A stretch of 64,000 nt of DNA, taken from assembly GCF_014083865.1 (NCBI RefSeq), contig NZ_JACEFA010000005.1:62001-126000 (forward strand). Direction: 5' to 3'. The DNA is from Paraliobacillus salinarum (GTDB lineage: Bacteria; Bacillota; Bacilli; Bacillales; Amphibacillaceae). A program made the translations under genes and the position numbers. How positions within the stretch are numbered: position 1 is the first letter of the stretch; each line of letters starts with the position of its first letter. Below, in pieces: positions 1-6,714 of the stretch. Under the pieces are notes generated by a model. That model had not been told where the DNA came from. It did no database searches and was given only the letters and a program-made list of their open reading frames with translations.

Positions 1-882
1 TTTGAAGGCAACTATCATGGACATGGTGATTCACTTCTGATTAAGGCGGGATCAGGTGTAGCAACACTTGGCTTACCAGATAGCCCTGGTGTGCCGGATT
101 CTGTTGCAGCTCATACCATTACTGTACCTTATAATGATTTAGAAAGTGCGACATATGCATTTGAACAATATGGTGATGATATTGCAGCTGTAATTGTAGA
201 GCCTGTATCTGGAAACATGGGAGTTGTTCCACCGTCTGAACAATTTTTACCTGGCTTACGTCAACTAACAGAACAATATGGTTCAGTATTAATTTTTGAT
301 GAGGTAATGACTGGTTTTCGTGTAGGTTACAATTGTGCACAAGGTCATTTTAATGTCACACCAGACTTAACTTGTTTAGGAAAAGTAATCGGTGGAGGTC
401 TGCCTGTTGGTGCCTATGGTGGTAAACGAGAAATCATGGAAAAAGTCGCTCCAACTGGTAATATTTATCAAGCTGGTACATTGTCTGGTAACCCATTAGC
501 GATGACTGCAGGATTAGAAACATTAAAAGCAATGGACAAACCTGCTTATGAAAAATTAAATCTGAAAGTGGATCGATTAATTGAAGGCTTCATGCAAGCA
601 GCAGAAGATTTTCAAATTGACTTGCAAGTAAATCGTGCAGGTTCGATGGTCGGCTTCTTCTTTAATGACCAACCGGTAGTTAACTATGAAACTGCGAGCA
701 ATTCAAATGTAAAACGATTTGCTAGCTATTATCGCCAAATGATAGAGCAAGGTGTGTTTCTTCCACCATCTCAATTTGAAGGTGTATTCTTATCAACTGC
801 GCATACCGATGAGGATATTGAAGAAACGATCAAAGCAGTGCGTGTAGCCTTTGAATATATATCAAAAGAAGAAACTGTTTAA
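1..882 (+). CDS. hemL: Glutamate-1-semialdehyde 2,1-aminomutase, 5'-truncated
   Basis: PLP-dependent enzyme that converts glutamate-1-semialdehyde to 5-aminolevulinate, the last step of the C5 route into haem. The reading frame is open from the first base of the window, so roughly the first third of a protein of about 430 residues is missing; 293 codons remain. The fragment starts in the conserved YHGHGD region. It contains the [13 protein letters not shown] segment with the PLP-binding Asp and the [16 protein letters not shown] motif, whose Lys (nt 382-384) should form the Schiff base. Family identity is clear. In B. subtilis hemL ends the hemAXCDBL operon and is followed directly by spoVID; here about 2.6 kb of other sequence intervenes. 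Confidence 0.96.
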   Translation, partial: FEGNYHGHGDSLLIKAGSGVATLGLPDSPGVPDSVAAHTITVPYNDLESATYAFEQYGDDIAAVIVEPVSGNMGVVPPSEQFLPGLRQLTEQYGSVLIFDEVMTGFRVGYNCAQGHFNVTPDLTCLGKVIGGGLPVGAYGGKREIMEKVAPTGNIYQAGTLSGNPLAMTAGLETLKAMDKPAYEKLNLKVDRLIEGFMQAAEDFQIDLQVNRAGSMVGFFFNDQPVVNYETASNSNVKRFASYYRQMIEQGVFLPPSQFEGVFLSTAHTDEDIEETIKAVRVAFEYISKEETV

Positions 883-926
883 TATTTTTAATAATTATGT
901 TGCTGAATGAATGAGCTACGCTTTTT

Positions 927-1238
927 CAGGGTGTTTGACGGGGCTAAGTTACCGTTCAAGAGAATTTTTTGCAACGACGGTAACTTAAAAGTGTTCTAAG
1001 TTACCGCGTGAGAAGATTTATGGTACAAATGGTCACTTAGAGTCGTTCTAAGTGACCGTTGAAGGAGATTCATAGTGATAACGGTCACTTAAAGCTGTTC
1101 TAAGTTACCGTATAAGAAGTTTAACAGCTAAAATGGTCACTTAAAGTAGTTTTAAGTTACCATTCGAGACGAATAGAAGCGATATAGGTCACTTAAAACA
1201 GTACTTTGTCATCGAGTAGGTTACAAGAAGTATTTTTT
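927..1238 (+). repeat. 52-bp tandem array of imperfect palindromes
   Basis: Units begin at 979, 1031, 1083, 1135 and 1187, exactly 52 bp apart; a degenerate unit precedes (927-978) and the last one decays. Each unit has about 28 bp of inverted repeat (GGTNACTTA, 9-nt loop, TAAGTNACC) followed by about 24 bp of looser, purine-rich sequence. The stem is perfect in unit 979 (GGTAACTTA/TAAGTTACC) and in unit 1031 (GGTCACTTA/TAAGTGACC), so the fourth pair changed on both arms. Units 1083 and 1135 keep one mismatch. No open frame fits the repeat and no T-run follows the hairpins. Function unknown. Confidence 0.85.
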
Positions 1239-1331
1239 AATAAATACATTTATTAAAATCTCTCTAGCACAGCAAATAATTTTACTGCGAAAGTAATTGT
1301 TATTACGAATTGAGAATACAGCTTGTAAAGA

Positions 1332-1365
1332 AGCAGTTATCAGTAGTGCGATAGCTGCTTTTTTT
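1332..1365 (+). terminator. Rho-independent terminator downstream of the repeat array
   Basis: A 10-bp stem (AGCAGTTATC / GATAGCTGCT, one wobble pair) with an 8-nt loop is followed by seven T. It is the first good terminator after hemL, so hemL transcripts may run through the 52-bp repeat array before stopping here. Confidence 0.75.
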
Positions 1366-1659
1366 AACTAACATATTGATTCTATAAGCTAACAAAATAT
1401 TTACTTAATAATGGAAATGTGATGCATGTAGAATAAAGGCATCTAATACCTATTAAAATAGGGAACTTTTTTATAATGTTTACCGTCACTACAATAGAAG
1501 TTAGTCAGTTAGAGCTGTAAGTTGTTGATTTTACACTTATATCTAATTAACTTTAATAATAAAGAGCCCTATGCAACAAACAGGTGTAAAAACCAATAAT
1601 AAAAATGTAATGTGAAAGTAATGATAGGATGGGCATATGTATCTGAAAGGAAGAGATAT
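1366..1659. other. Intergenic stretch without a recognised gene
   Basis: About 290 bp of AT-rich sequence. It contains a TATAAT hexamer near 1473 but no clearly spaced -35 partner that I would defend. No RNA gene or repeat was recognised. Confidence 0.4.
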
Positions 1660-1842
1660 TTGGAAAACAAGAAAATTACAGTATTGATATTATTTTTTAT
1701 TTTAGGTTCTTCAATGGTGAGTAGTATGGATTCACTTAGTCATACGTTTAAGTCGATTTTTTTTGGTATCGCTATGACCGTTTTGATTGTTATAGGGATA
1801 ATAAGTTTATATCAATATTTCAGGAGTCTTAAGCTCAAATAA
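1660..1842 (+). CDS. Small two-helix membrane protein, unknown function
   Basis: With a TTG start at 1660, preceded by AAAGGAAGAG at good spacing, this encodes 60 residues beginning MENKKITVLILFF. Two hydrophobic segments (about residues 6-22 and 32-50) are separated by a short polar loop, and the tail is basic (RSLKLK). The frame stays open upstream to a GTG at 1612 that has no ribosome binding site, so the shorter start is preferred. I do not recognise the family. It stands first in a run of small membrane and lipoprotein genes between hemL and spoVID, a place that is empty in B. subtilis. It may be a real small gene, but evidence beyond the Shine-Dalgarno and hydrophobicity is lacking. Confidence 0.5.
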   Translation: MENKKITVLILFFILGSSMVSSMDSLSHTFKSIFFGIAMTVLIVIGIISLYQYFRSLKLK

Positions 1843-1987
1843 CTTGTATTTTAATAACATAGAGGTGAGAAAATGAAAAGTCGCCTTATTTTTCTTATAG
1901 TGCACCGTTAATAATCAGAAAAGTTAGAAAGATAGAATTTCATGTTATATTTATATGATGATATTTAATAAAGGGAGAGAAATAAAG

Positions 1988-2479
1988 TTGAGGAAAATGA
2001 TTAAATGGCTGTTGTTTTCATTACTTGTAATGTTCTTATTAAGTGGTTGTAACTCCAATTCTAGTAATACAGATGCTGATTTATTTCAATACAAAGATTC
2101 ATATGTAGGTGATAACAGTGCAGTGGTTAATTCTGTTATTCGACTGCAAGGTGAACAACATTTTAGTGGTATAGAATTGAAAACAAAAGAGAAACCATAT
2201 GGGATAACAGTAAACTATGAATGGTCAGAATCAAAATTAAATACAAAAGAAACAGTAATTAACAATGCATCGTATTTATTCACATTAATACAAAATGTTG
2301 ACTGGATAACTTTTAATTTTGAAATGGTTGAAGGTATGGAAACGTATAAGATTACGAGAGAGGGTCTACAAGAATGGTATGGAATAGAGTGGAATGAAGT
2401 TCAAAATGAAAATAGCTTAAATAAGATCATAAAAGAATCTTTAGAAGACAAAAAGAAGGTAAACCAGTTTTTAAATTAA
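1988..2479 (+). CDS. Putative lipoprotein, unknown function
   Basis: The TTG start at 1988 is preceded by AAAGGGAGAG; an in-frame ATG at 1955 lacks a ribosome binding site. The product has 163 residues with a classic type II signal peptide: basic MRKMIK, a hydrophobic core and the lipobox LLSGC, so the mature protein should be lipid-anchored on the outer face of the membrane. The rest is soluble, polar and rich in Asn, Glu and Lys, with no motif I recognise. A sequence like KITREGLQEWYGIEW suggests a compact globular domain. It lies between two small membrane protein genes and near a second lipoprotein (2856-3350), so these may form a secreted or envelope cluster. Confidence 0.75.
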   Translation: MRKMIKWLLFSLLVMFLLSGCNSNSSNTDADLFQYKDSYVGDNSAVVNSVIRLQGEQHFSGIELKTKEKPYGITVNYEWSESKLNTKETVINNASYLFTLIQNVDWITFNFEMVEGMETYKITREGLQEWYGIEWNEVQNENSLNKIIKESLEDKKKVNQFLN

Positions 2480-2510
2480 ATGGTACAAATGTAAAAAGGG
2501 TGATGCTAGG

Positions 2511-2792
2511 ATGAAAAAAATCAATATTGCATCATTCATATCTTCATTCGTTTGTATTTTTTTATTTTATATCGTTTCTTTTTCAGGCCCAATTGATTAT
2601 TCCGTTATGGGTTTCCATCCTCTAAATCTAGTCTTAATTATTACGTTAATAACGTTAGTTTTCGGTGTATTAGGTTTTGCAGGTGTTCGAAATTGGAAAG
2701 AGATGGTGATGAGTGTAACTACCGTCATTCTTACATTGGGATTATCAACCTTTTTAGCATTCGTTTTATTTTTTGGAAATTTATTAAGCTAG
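2511..2792 (+). CDS. Small three-helix membrane protein, unknown function
   Basis: ATG start with an AAAGGGTGATG ribosome binding region just upstream; 93 residues. Three hydrophobic segments are visible (about residues 6-24, 37-57 and 66-90) with short polar links, one of them GVRNWKE. No catalytic motif is seen. It begins 31 bp after the preceding lipoprotein gene, so the two are probably cotranscribed. The layout resembles the small integral membrane proteins often found beside Bacillus lipoproteins, but I cannot name a family. Confidence 0.7.
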   Translation: MKKINIASFISSFVCIFLFYIVSFSGPIDYSVMGFHPLNLVLIITLITLVFGVLGFAGVRNWKEMVMSVTTVILTLGLSTFLAFVLFFGNLLS

Positions 2793-2855
2793 CAGTATCA
2801 TTCGCTAAAGGTTTCGTCTTTTATAGCCAACTAATAAAAGAAGGTGAAATGGAAG

Positions 2856-3350
2856 ATGTATAGAATCATTTTTATGTTATTTACTATATTATTCTTATTA
2901 ACTGGTTGTATGGAGAGTAAAGTGAATACAAACAATGAAGCTCCAAAAGAAGGCATCACAGAGTTTTCTTATTTAAATAATTTATCAGAAGATGAAATAT
3001 CCTCGTACAACCTATTCAAGAAAGACAAAGACATCAATCATCTCAGGTCCTTTTCGTCTGAAAACATTGTCTTAGTTTATTTACATTCAGTGGCTGAAAA
3101 TGATTTGGAGGGCATTTATTCTTTAACCTATCATGGTGAGATAACGCATGACTTTTTTGAATTTGAAAAGCAATATTCTAAAAAACGTCAATTAAAAGAT
3201 GAAAACTTTGCATTGACATTTAGGAATTATGATTCTATTTCATCGAAAGAATCGAAAGTGAATTTAAAAGTATCATTCGGTTCTATTTCGTATTCTTTAT
3301 TTATTGCTGTAAAAAAAGAGCACGATGTTTGGAAAGTTGATATGTCCTAG
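2856..3350 (+). CDS. Putative lipoprotein, unknown function
   Basis: ATG at 2856 is chosen because AAGGTGA ends nine bases before it; a GTG at 2844 lies inside that ribosome binding site. The 164-residue product has a signal peptide with lipobox LLTGC at about residues 14-18. The mature part has a region (about residues 60-160) whose pattern of a helix pair followed by strands ending in VKKEHDVWKVDM resembles small NTF2-like or DUF4878-type extracellular domains; this is a guess from the pattern only. It is the last gene of the accessory group between hemL and spoVID. No terminator is evident after it. Confidence 0.75.
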   Translation: MYRIIFMLFTILFLLTGCMESKVNTNNEAPKEGITEFSYLNNLSEDEISSYNLFKKDKDINHLRSFSSENIVLVYLHSVAENDLEGIYSLTYHGEITHDFFEFEKQYSKKRQLKDENFALTFRNYDSISSKESKVNLKVSFGSISYSLFIAVKKEHDVWKVDMS

Positions 3351-3446
3351 CCAGCTTTTTCAACAAACCATTTAAAAAGGGAATATTGTACACATTATCC
3401 TCTCTAAAAATGATATATCTTATCTCCTCTCCCTTACATGTTTTAA

Positions 3447-3474
3447 GCATATTTATTGTATAAAATCATATACC
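3447..3474 (+). promoter_or_regulatory. Possible sigma-E promoter of spoVID
   Basis: GCATAT (3447-3452), 14-bp spacer, then CATATACC (3467-3474). This resembles the mother-cell sigma-E pattern (-35 like GAATAT, -10 like CATACAAT). B. subtilis spoVID is sigma-E dependent, which fits. Assignment is by eye. Confidence 0.4.
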
Positions 3475-3530
3475 TGTAAAAGAGAAGATTGTTTGTCTAA
3501 TGGTATTTGATTTGGAGAGGAGGAATTTTT

Positions 3531-4610
3531 GTGTCAGATCAGAATCAGAATGTATTTACATTTGAATTAGATGAATCATTAAGATTGAAAAACGGACAGG
3601 AAGTAGGGGAGATGATCCATATTTCCTTGGAGCCTGAAATTTCTATAGAGACATTTTCAGATCACATATCTGTCCGGGGTGTTATGGAATTAAGAGGGGA
3701 ATATTATGTAGATCTTGATGCTAGTCCAGTTTATATGGATGAAGCACTTGATATTCGAGAGTATCCTAATCAACGGTATTTGGATACTGTTGAACGTCAA
3801 GAAGATGGTGTGAATTATTTTGCACATCAATTTCCTATTGAAATTTCCATTCCGTCACATCGAGTTTCTAATTTAGATGAAGTTTTAGTTGGTATTGAAA
3901 CGTTTGACTACGAAATCCCAGAACAAAGTAAATTGCGATTAAATGCGACCATTGCTATACACGGAATTGATTGTGAAGAACGCAGTGAAGAGCAAGAAGA
4001 AGTGAGTGAATTAGAGGAAGTAACTGCTGAACTTGATGAAGAAACAAGCGAATCAGATACTTTTCGTTTTGAGGTGGAAGAACCAGAAATAAAAGAGAGT
4101 GATGAAGAATCAGAAGAATCGATAGAATTAAATGAAACAAAAGAAATGGAATCATCGAATGAATCAAGTGAGGACACAACAGACAATGCGGATGATGAAA
4201 AAACAGGTAGATGGCCAACAAATAAATCGCAGTCATTTGCAGACTTTTTTGGTAAAAAAACAGAGCTGGATGAATCATCAGAGTCTTCGGATGAGATTGA
4301 ATCCATTGAGTCAGTCGAGTCTATCGAATCAATTGAAAGTATAGAAGTCAATGAAGTACCATCTGAAGAGTCCTCTGAAACACAAAGAACAGAAGACGAA
4401 ACGAGTATTGCTAACTTTTTTAACCATGAAGAAGAACAATCTTATACAAAACTACGTATGTGTATTGTTCAAGAATCTGATACATTAGCAACCATTGCTG
4501 AACGCTATAAAGTACCAACGATACAGCTTTTACAAACAAATGCATTAGAAAATGATGACTTATCGGCAGGTCAAATTTTATATATTCCAAACAAACGTAA
4601 AAAGAAATAA
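3531..4610 (+). CDS. spoVID: Stage VI sporulation protein D, spore coat assembly
   Basis: Mother-cell protein that directs the coat to encase the forespore, partnering SafA and SpoIVA in B. subtilis. The GTG start at 3531 follows GGAGAGGAGG; an upstream TTG at 3507 reads through that site. Product 359 residues, shorter than the B. subtilis protein (575). The N-terminal 140 residues match the SpoVID beta domain (FTFELDESLRLKNGQEVGEM, GVMELRGEYY). The centre (about 150-300) is very acidic and Ser/Glu rich, including an I/V-E-S repeat at nt 4296-4350. A C-terminal LysM domain (about 308-355, from MCIVQESDTLATIAERY to GQILYIPNK) should bind peptidoglycan or lipid II. ysxE follows, as in B. subtilis. 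Confidence 0.93.
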   Translation: MSDQNQNVFTFELDESLRLKNGQEVGEMIHISLEPEISIETFSDHISVRGVMELRGEYYVDLDASPVYMDEALDIREYPNQRYLDTVERQEDGVNYFAHQFPIEISIPSHRVSNLDEVLVGIETFDYEIPEQSKLRLNATIAIHGIDCEERSEEQEEVSELEEVTAELDEETSESDTFRFEVEEPEIKESDEESEESIELNETKEMESSNESSEDTTDNADDEKTGRWPTNKSQSFADFFGKKTELDESSESSDEIESIESVESIESIESIEVNEVPSEESSETQRTEDETSIANFFNHEEEQSYTKLRMCIVQESDTLATIAERYKVPTIQLLQTNALENDDLSAGQILYIPNKRKKK

Positions 4611-4704
4611 TCAATTTGAAATTGACAGGATAAGATTTTCTTGGTAGCTGCACATTGCTGTGTTGTTACCATTTTTTCTTTTAACCTACAAGGAGGTGAA
4701 AGGG

Positions 4705-5718
4705 ATCGAGCAATTAAAAGAGATATTAAAACAGTATGGATTAACACAATTTAGAGCAGAACAAATAACCCCGCGTCTGTGGAAAATATATAGCCAAAAT
4801 GGAGTATTCGCACTGAAAATGTCGTCACTTACACCAAATACATTAAATAATTGGTACGAGATCTATCAATTAAAGGAAAAAAGACAGTTATCTTTCATTT
4901 TACCTGTATTTCGGAATTTACAAGGTACTATCTTTACTTCACATCAATCAACCATTTACTATGTTATGCCATGGGTGGATCTACAAGAAAACACACAAAT
5001 GAATGGCTCCTATAAAGATCTTTTTGGAGTACTTGGGAGTTTACATGATGTAACGAAACAACGTCATTATGTTAACCTTTCTTTAATAGAAGAACAAATA
5101 AAGCGGGATAAGCTTGAAACAGAAAAAAAACTCTCATTACTCTTGGATTATGTTGAGCAAATCGAGCAAAAGCGCTATCTATCTCCTTTTGAATTAGAGC
5201 TCTGTACACAGTTTCATGAAATAGAACCCATTTTTCAAAACCTAAATAATTGGTACGATAACTATCTAATAGATATAAAGGAAGAAGAAATTGGTTATCA
5301 ATCAGTATGTCATGGATTTGCAACAGCCTCACATTATGTTGCAACTGGTGATCAAGGCTACTTAATTAACTGGGAGCATACGCATATAGGTGATCCTATG
5401 ACAGAAATTGCATCCTTCATTTATCATCAGACTTCTACACACGATACGGACATGTCACAGATCACCCAAGCAATCCCTTATTATGAAAAAAATTATCCAC
5501 TTACAAATAGTCAACGTAGCTTATTAGCTATTTATTTATTACAGCCTGATCCTTATCTTCAAATCATCGAACAGTACTTTGAAAGGAAAAATAAACAAAT
5601 AGAACTGATTCCTTCACTAATCCAAGGCTATCGTAGGTTAATGGCAGGAGTAATGGTTCAAGAACAACAGCAAATCGCTCGAGACAAAATGATTGAAAAC
5701 AACAAAGAAGAATCTTAA
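4705..5718 (+). CDS. ysxE: YsxE, CotS-family spore coat kinase-like protein
   Basis: Spore coat protein of the CotS/YutH family with a phosphotransferase-like fold; placed after spoVID exactly as in B. subtilis. About 337 residues. The kinase-like pattern is degenerate: the usual HGD-x-x-x-x-N loop reads CHGFATASHYV and the later loop LINWEHTHIGDP, so catalytic activity is doubtful, as in other coat members. The start is odd. A perfect AAGGAGGTGA (4690-4699) lies five bases before an ATC codon at 4705. The nearest normal start, GTG 4696, sits inside that ribosome binding site, and TTG/GTG codons at 4660-4665 lack one. I give ATC as the likely start, but GTG 4696 cannot be excluded. Its end overlaps the end of the small convergent gene by four bases. 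Confidence 0.85.
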   Translation: MEQLKEILKQYGLTQFRAEQITPRLWKIYSQNGVFALKMSSLTPNTLNNWYEIYQLKEKRQLSFILPVFRNLQGTIFTSHQSTIYYVMPWVDLQENTQMNGSYKDLFGVLGSLHDVTKQRHYVNLSLIEEQIKRDKLETEKKLSLLLDYVEQIEQKRYLSPFELELCTQFHEIEPIFQNLNNWYDNYLIDIKEEEIGYQSVCHGFATASHYVATGDQGYLINWEHTHIGDPMTEIASFIYHQTSTHDTDMSQITQAIPYYEKNYPLTNSQRSLLAIYLLQPDPYLQIIEQYFERKNKQIELIPSLIQGYRRLMAGVMVQEQQQIARDKMIENNKEES

Positions 5719-5903
5719 ATCCACTCTAAATAAAAAGCTACATAAATACCAGTAAATAGCCCAAGCAAAAACACATCTAGTGTTGTTGGGAAAAATAATG
5801 TACGTAGACATTGAACAATCAAAACAGGCAACAGACATCGTTCAATAATAATTAACCAAGTTCGGCACCATGGTGGTAATCGATAACGATAATAACGACT
5901 CAT
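5715..5903 (-). CDS. Small membrane protein, convergent with ysxE
   Basis: 62 residues from the ATG at 5903 (minus strand), preceded by GAGGTG with six bases between. A GTG further upstream (5912) lies within that site. The sequence has an aromatic/basic head (MSRYYRYRLPPWCRTW), a hydrophobic segment (about 17-33), the motif LFFPTTLDVFLL and a second hydrophobic segment ending IYVAFYLEW, so two membrane passes are likely. Both the good ribosome binding site and the organised sequence argue it is real rather than antisense noise of ysxE. I believe similar short proteins occur beside valS in related Bacillaceae but cannot confirm it here. Function unknown. Confidence 0.65.
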   Translation of the reverse strand: MSRYYRYRLPPWCRTWLIIIERCLLPVLIVQCLRTLFFPTTLDVFLLGLFTGIYVAFYLEWI

Positions 5904-5987
5904 GATAAACACCTCAAATCTTCTTTTGGTGTATAGTATGATTACACTTAGTTTGATGTTCTAATTTTACTGTATTTCGTTTAAATA

Positions 5988-6017
5988 TTGACTTTTATGC
6001 TGAGAATTGTATACAAT
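5988..6017 (+). promoter_or_regulatory. Sigma-A promoter of the valS T-box leader
   Basis: TTGACT (5988-5993) and TACAAT (6012-6017) with an 18-bp spacer, placed just before stem I of the T-box RNA. Spacing and match are good. Confidence 0.6.
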
Positions 6018-6023
6018 AACGAA

Positions 6024-6300
6024 TATACAATTGAATGAATTTGAAATGCTTAGAAGAGGAAGAGTACAAAATTGACCCCAACAGAGAAGAAAGCCATTTG
6101 CTGAAAGGTTTTCTAGGATTGTCCATTTTGGAATGTCGCCTCAGATGCAGCTCCTCAGAAATAGTAGTAAGAGCAGCCGGTGAAGAATCGTTACATCATT
6201 ATTGAGTGTGCATGTAGGCTTATTTATACATGCAAATGAAGGTGGTACCACGGAAACTAGACCCTTTTCGTCCTTTAATTAGGATGAAAAGGGTTTTTTA
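6024..6300 (+). promoter_or_regulatory. T-box riboswitch (tRNA-Val sensing) of valS
   Basis: Leader RNA that reads the charging state of tRNA-Val and controls termination before valS. The T-box sequence AAGGTGGTACCACG (6239-6252) is nearly canonical. Stem I lies upstream; the specifier codon is best read as GTC (Val) at 6135-6137, in the context GGAATGTCGCC. A terminator follows: ACCCTTTTCGTCC (6261-6273) pairs with GGATGAAAAGGGT (6282-6294), then six T. Uncharged tRNA-Val would stabilise the antiterminator around the T-box and allow read-through. Identity as a T-box is secure; the specifier is inferred from position and the gene downstream. Confidence 0.92.
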
Positions 6301-6400
6301 CGTCCATTTCATGTAGAATAGTAGGCTCTATATTAGAAGACGTGGATTCTTTTGTTAGATAAAGCAAAGGGATAGGAATTTTTAAAACATGAGAACCCTA

Positions 6401-6561
6401 GCAGAGAAAATATACGAGACTCCTGCAGGAACAGCACGAGTCCGAAGATCCACTTGGATGTATGTTAGACTAAGACCGTCACGTCCTGTGACAACGTCTA
6501 ACTGACCCACCTCATGTGGGCCCGAGGCCGTGCCTGCGGAAAGCGAGTATATTTTATCTGC
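6401..6561. repeat. Interspersed structured repeat element between T-box and valS
   Basis: About 161 bp bounded by near-perfect terminal inverted repeats: GCAGAGAAAATATAC (6401-6415) against GTATATTTTATCTGC (6547-6561), 14 of 15 matching. Inside are GAGACTCCTGCAGGAACAGC and, near the other end, GTGCCTGCGGAAAGCGAG. These are word types I associate with an abundant non-coding repeat of Bacillaceae genomes (from memory, not searched). The centre folds into further hairpins: GTTAGAC/GTCTAAC enclosing GTCAC/GTGAC, and CCCAC/GTGGG. It has no open reading frame and is clearly more GC-rich than its surroundings. It behaves like a mobile, MITE-like or REP-like element. Confidence 0.75.
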
Positions 6562-6714
6562 GGTTCAAGAATCACCACAATTTTAATTATAAAGTCTTTT
6601 ATCATAGGTGTTATGGAGCGAACATTACATCACCACTTTTTACAAATAACAAAAAAATGATGGGTAATGATTTTTCATGAAAAAGTTTTTAAAGGAATGA
6701 AGGAGGATTATAGC

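Noticed and set aside
927-1238. Array read as a CRISPR (28-bp palindromic repeats with 24-bp spacers)
   Set aside because: The repeat part varies between units, the supposed spacers resemble each other, and no cas genes are present. It is a tandem repeat.
3908-4351. Serine-rich reading frame on the minus strand
   Set aside because: It is the complement of the Glu/Ser-rich repeat region of spoVID; it has no ribosome binding site and no independent organisation.
5638-5838. 66-codon minus-strand frame overlapping ysxE
   Set aside because: It overlaps the better supported small gene 5715-5903 in another frame and has no ribosome binding site.
6401-6561. Element read as an insertion sequence remnant
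   Set aside because: No transposase fragment or target duplication was seen; the nested hairpins fit a non-coding interspersed repeat better.
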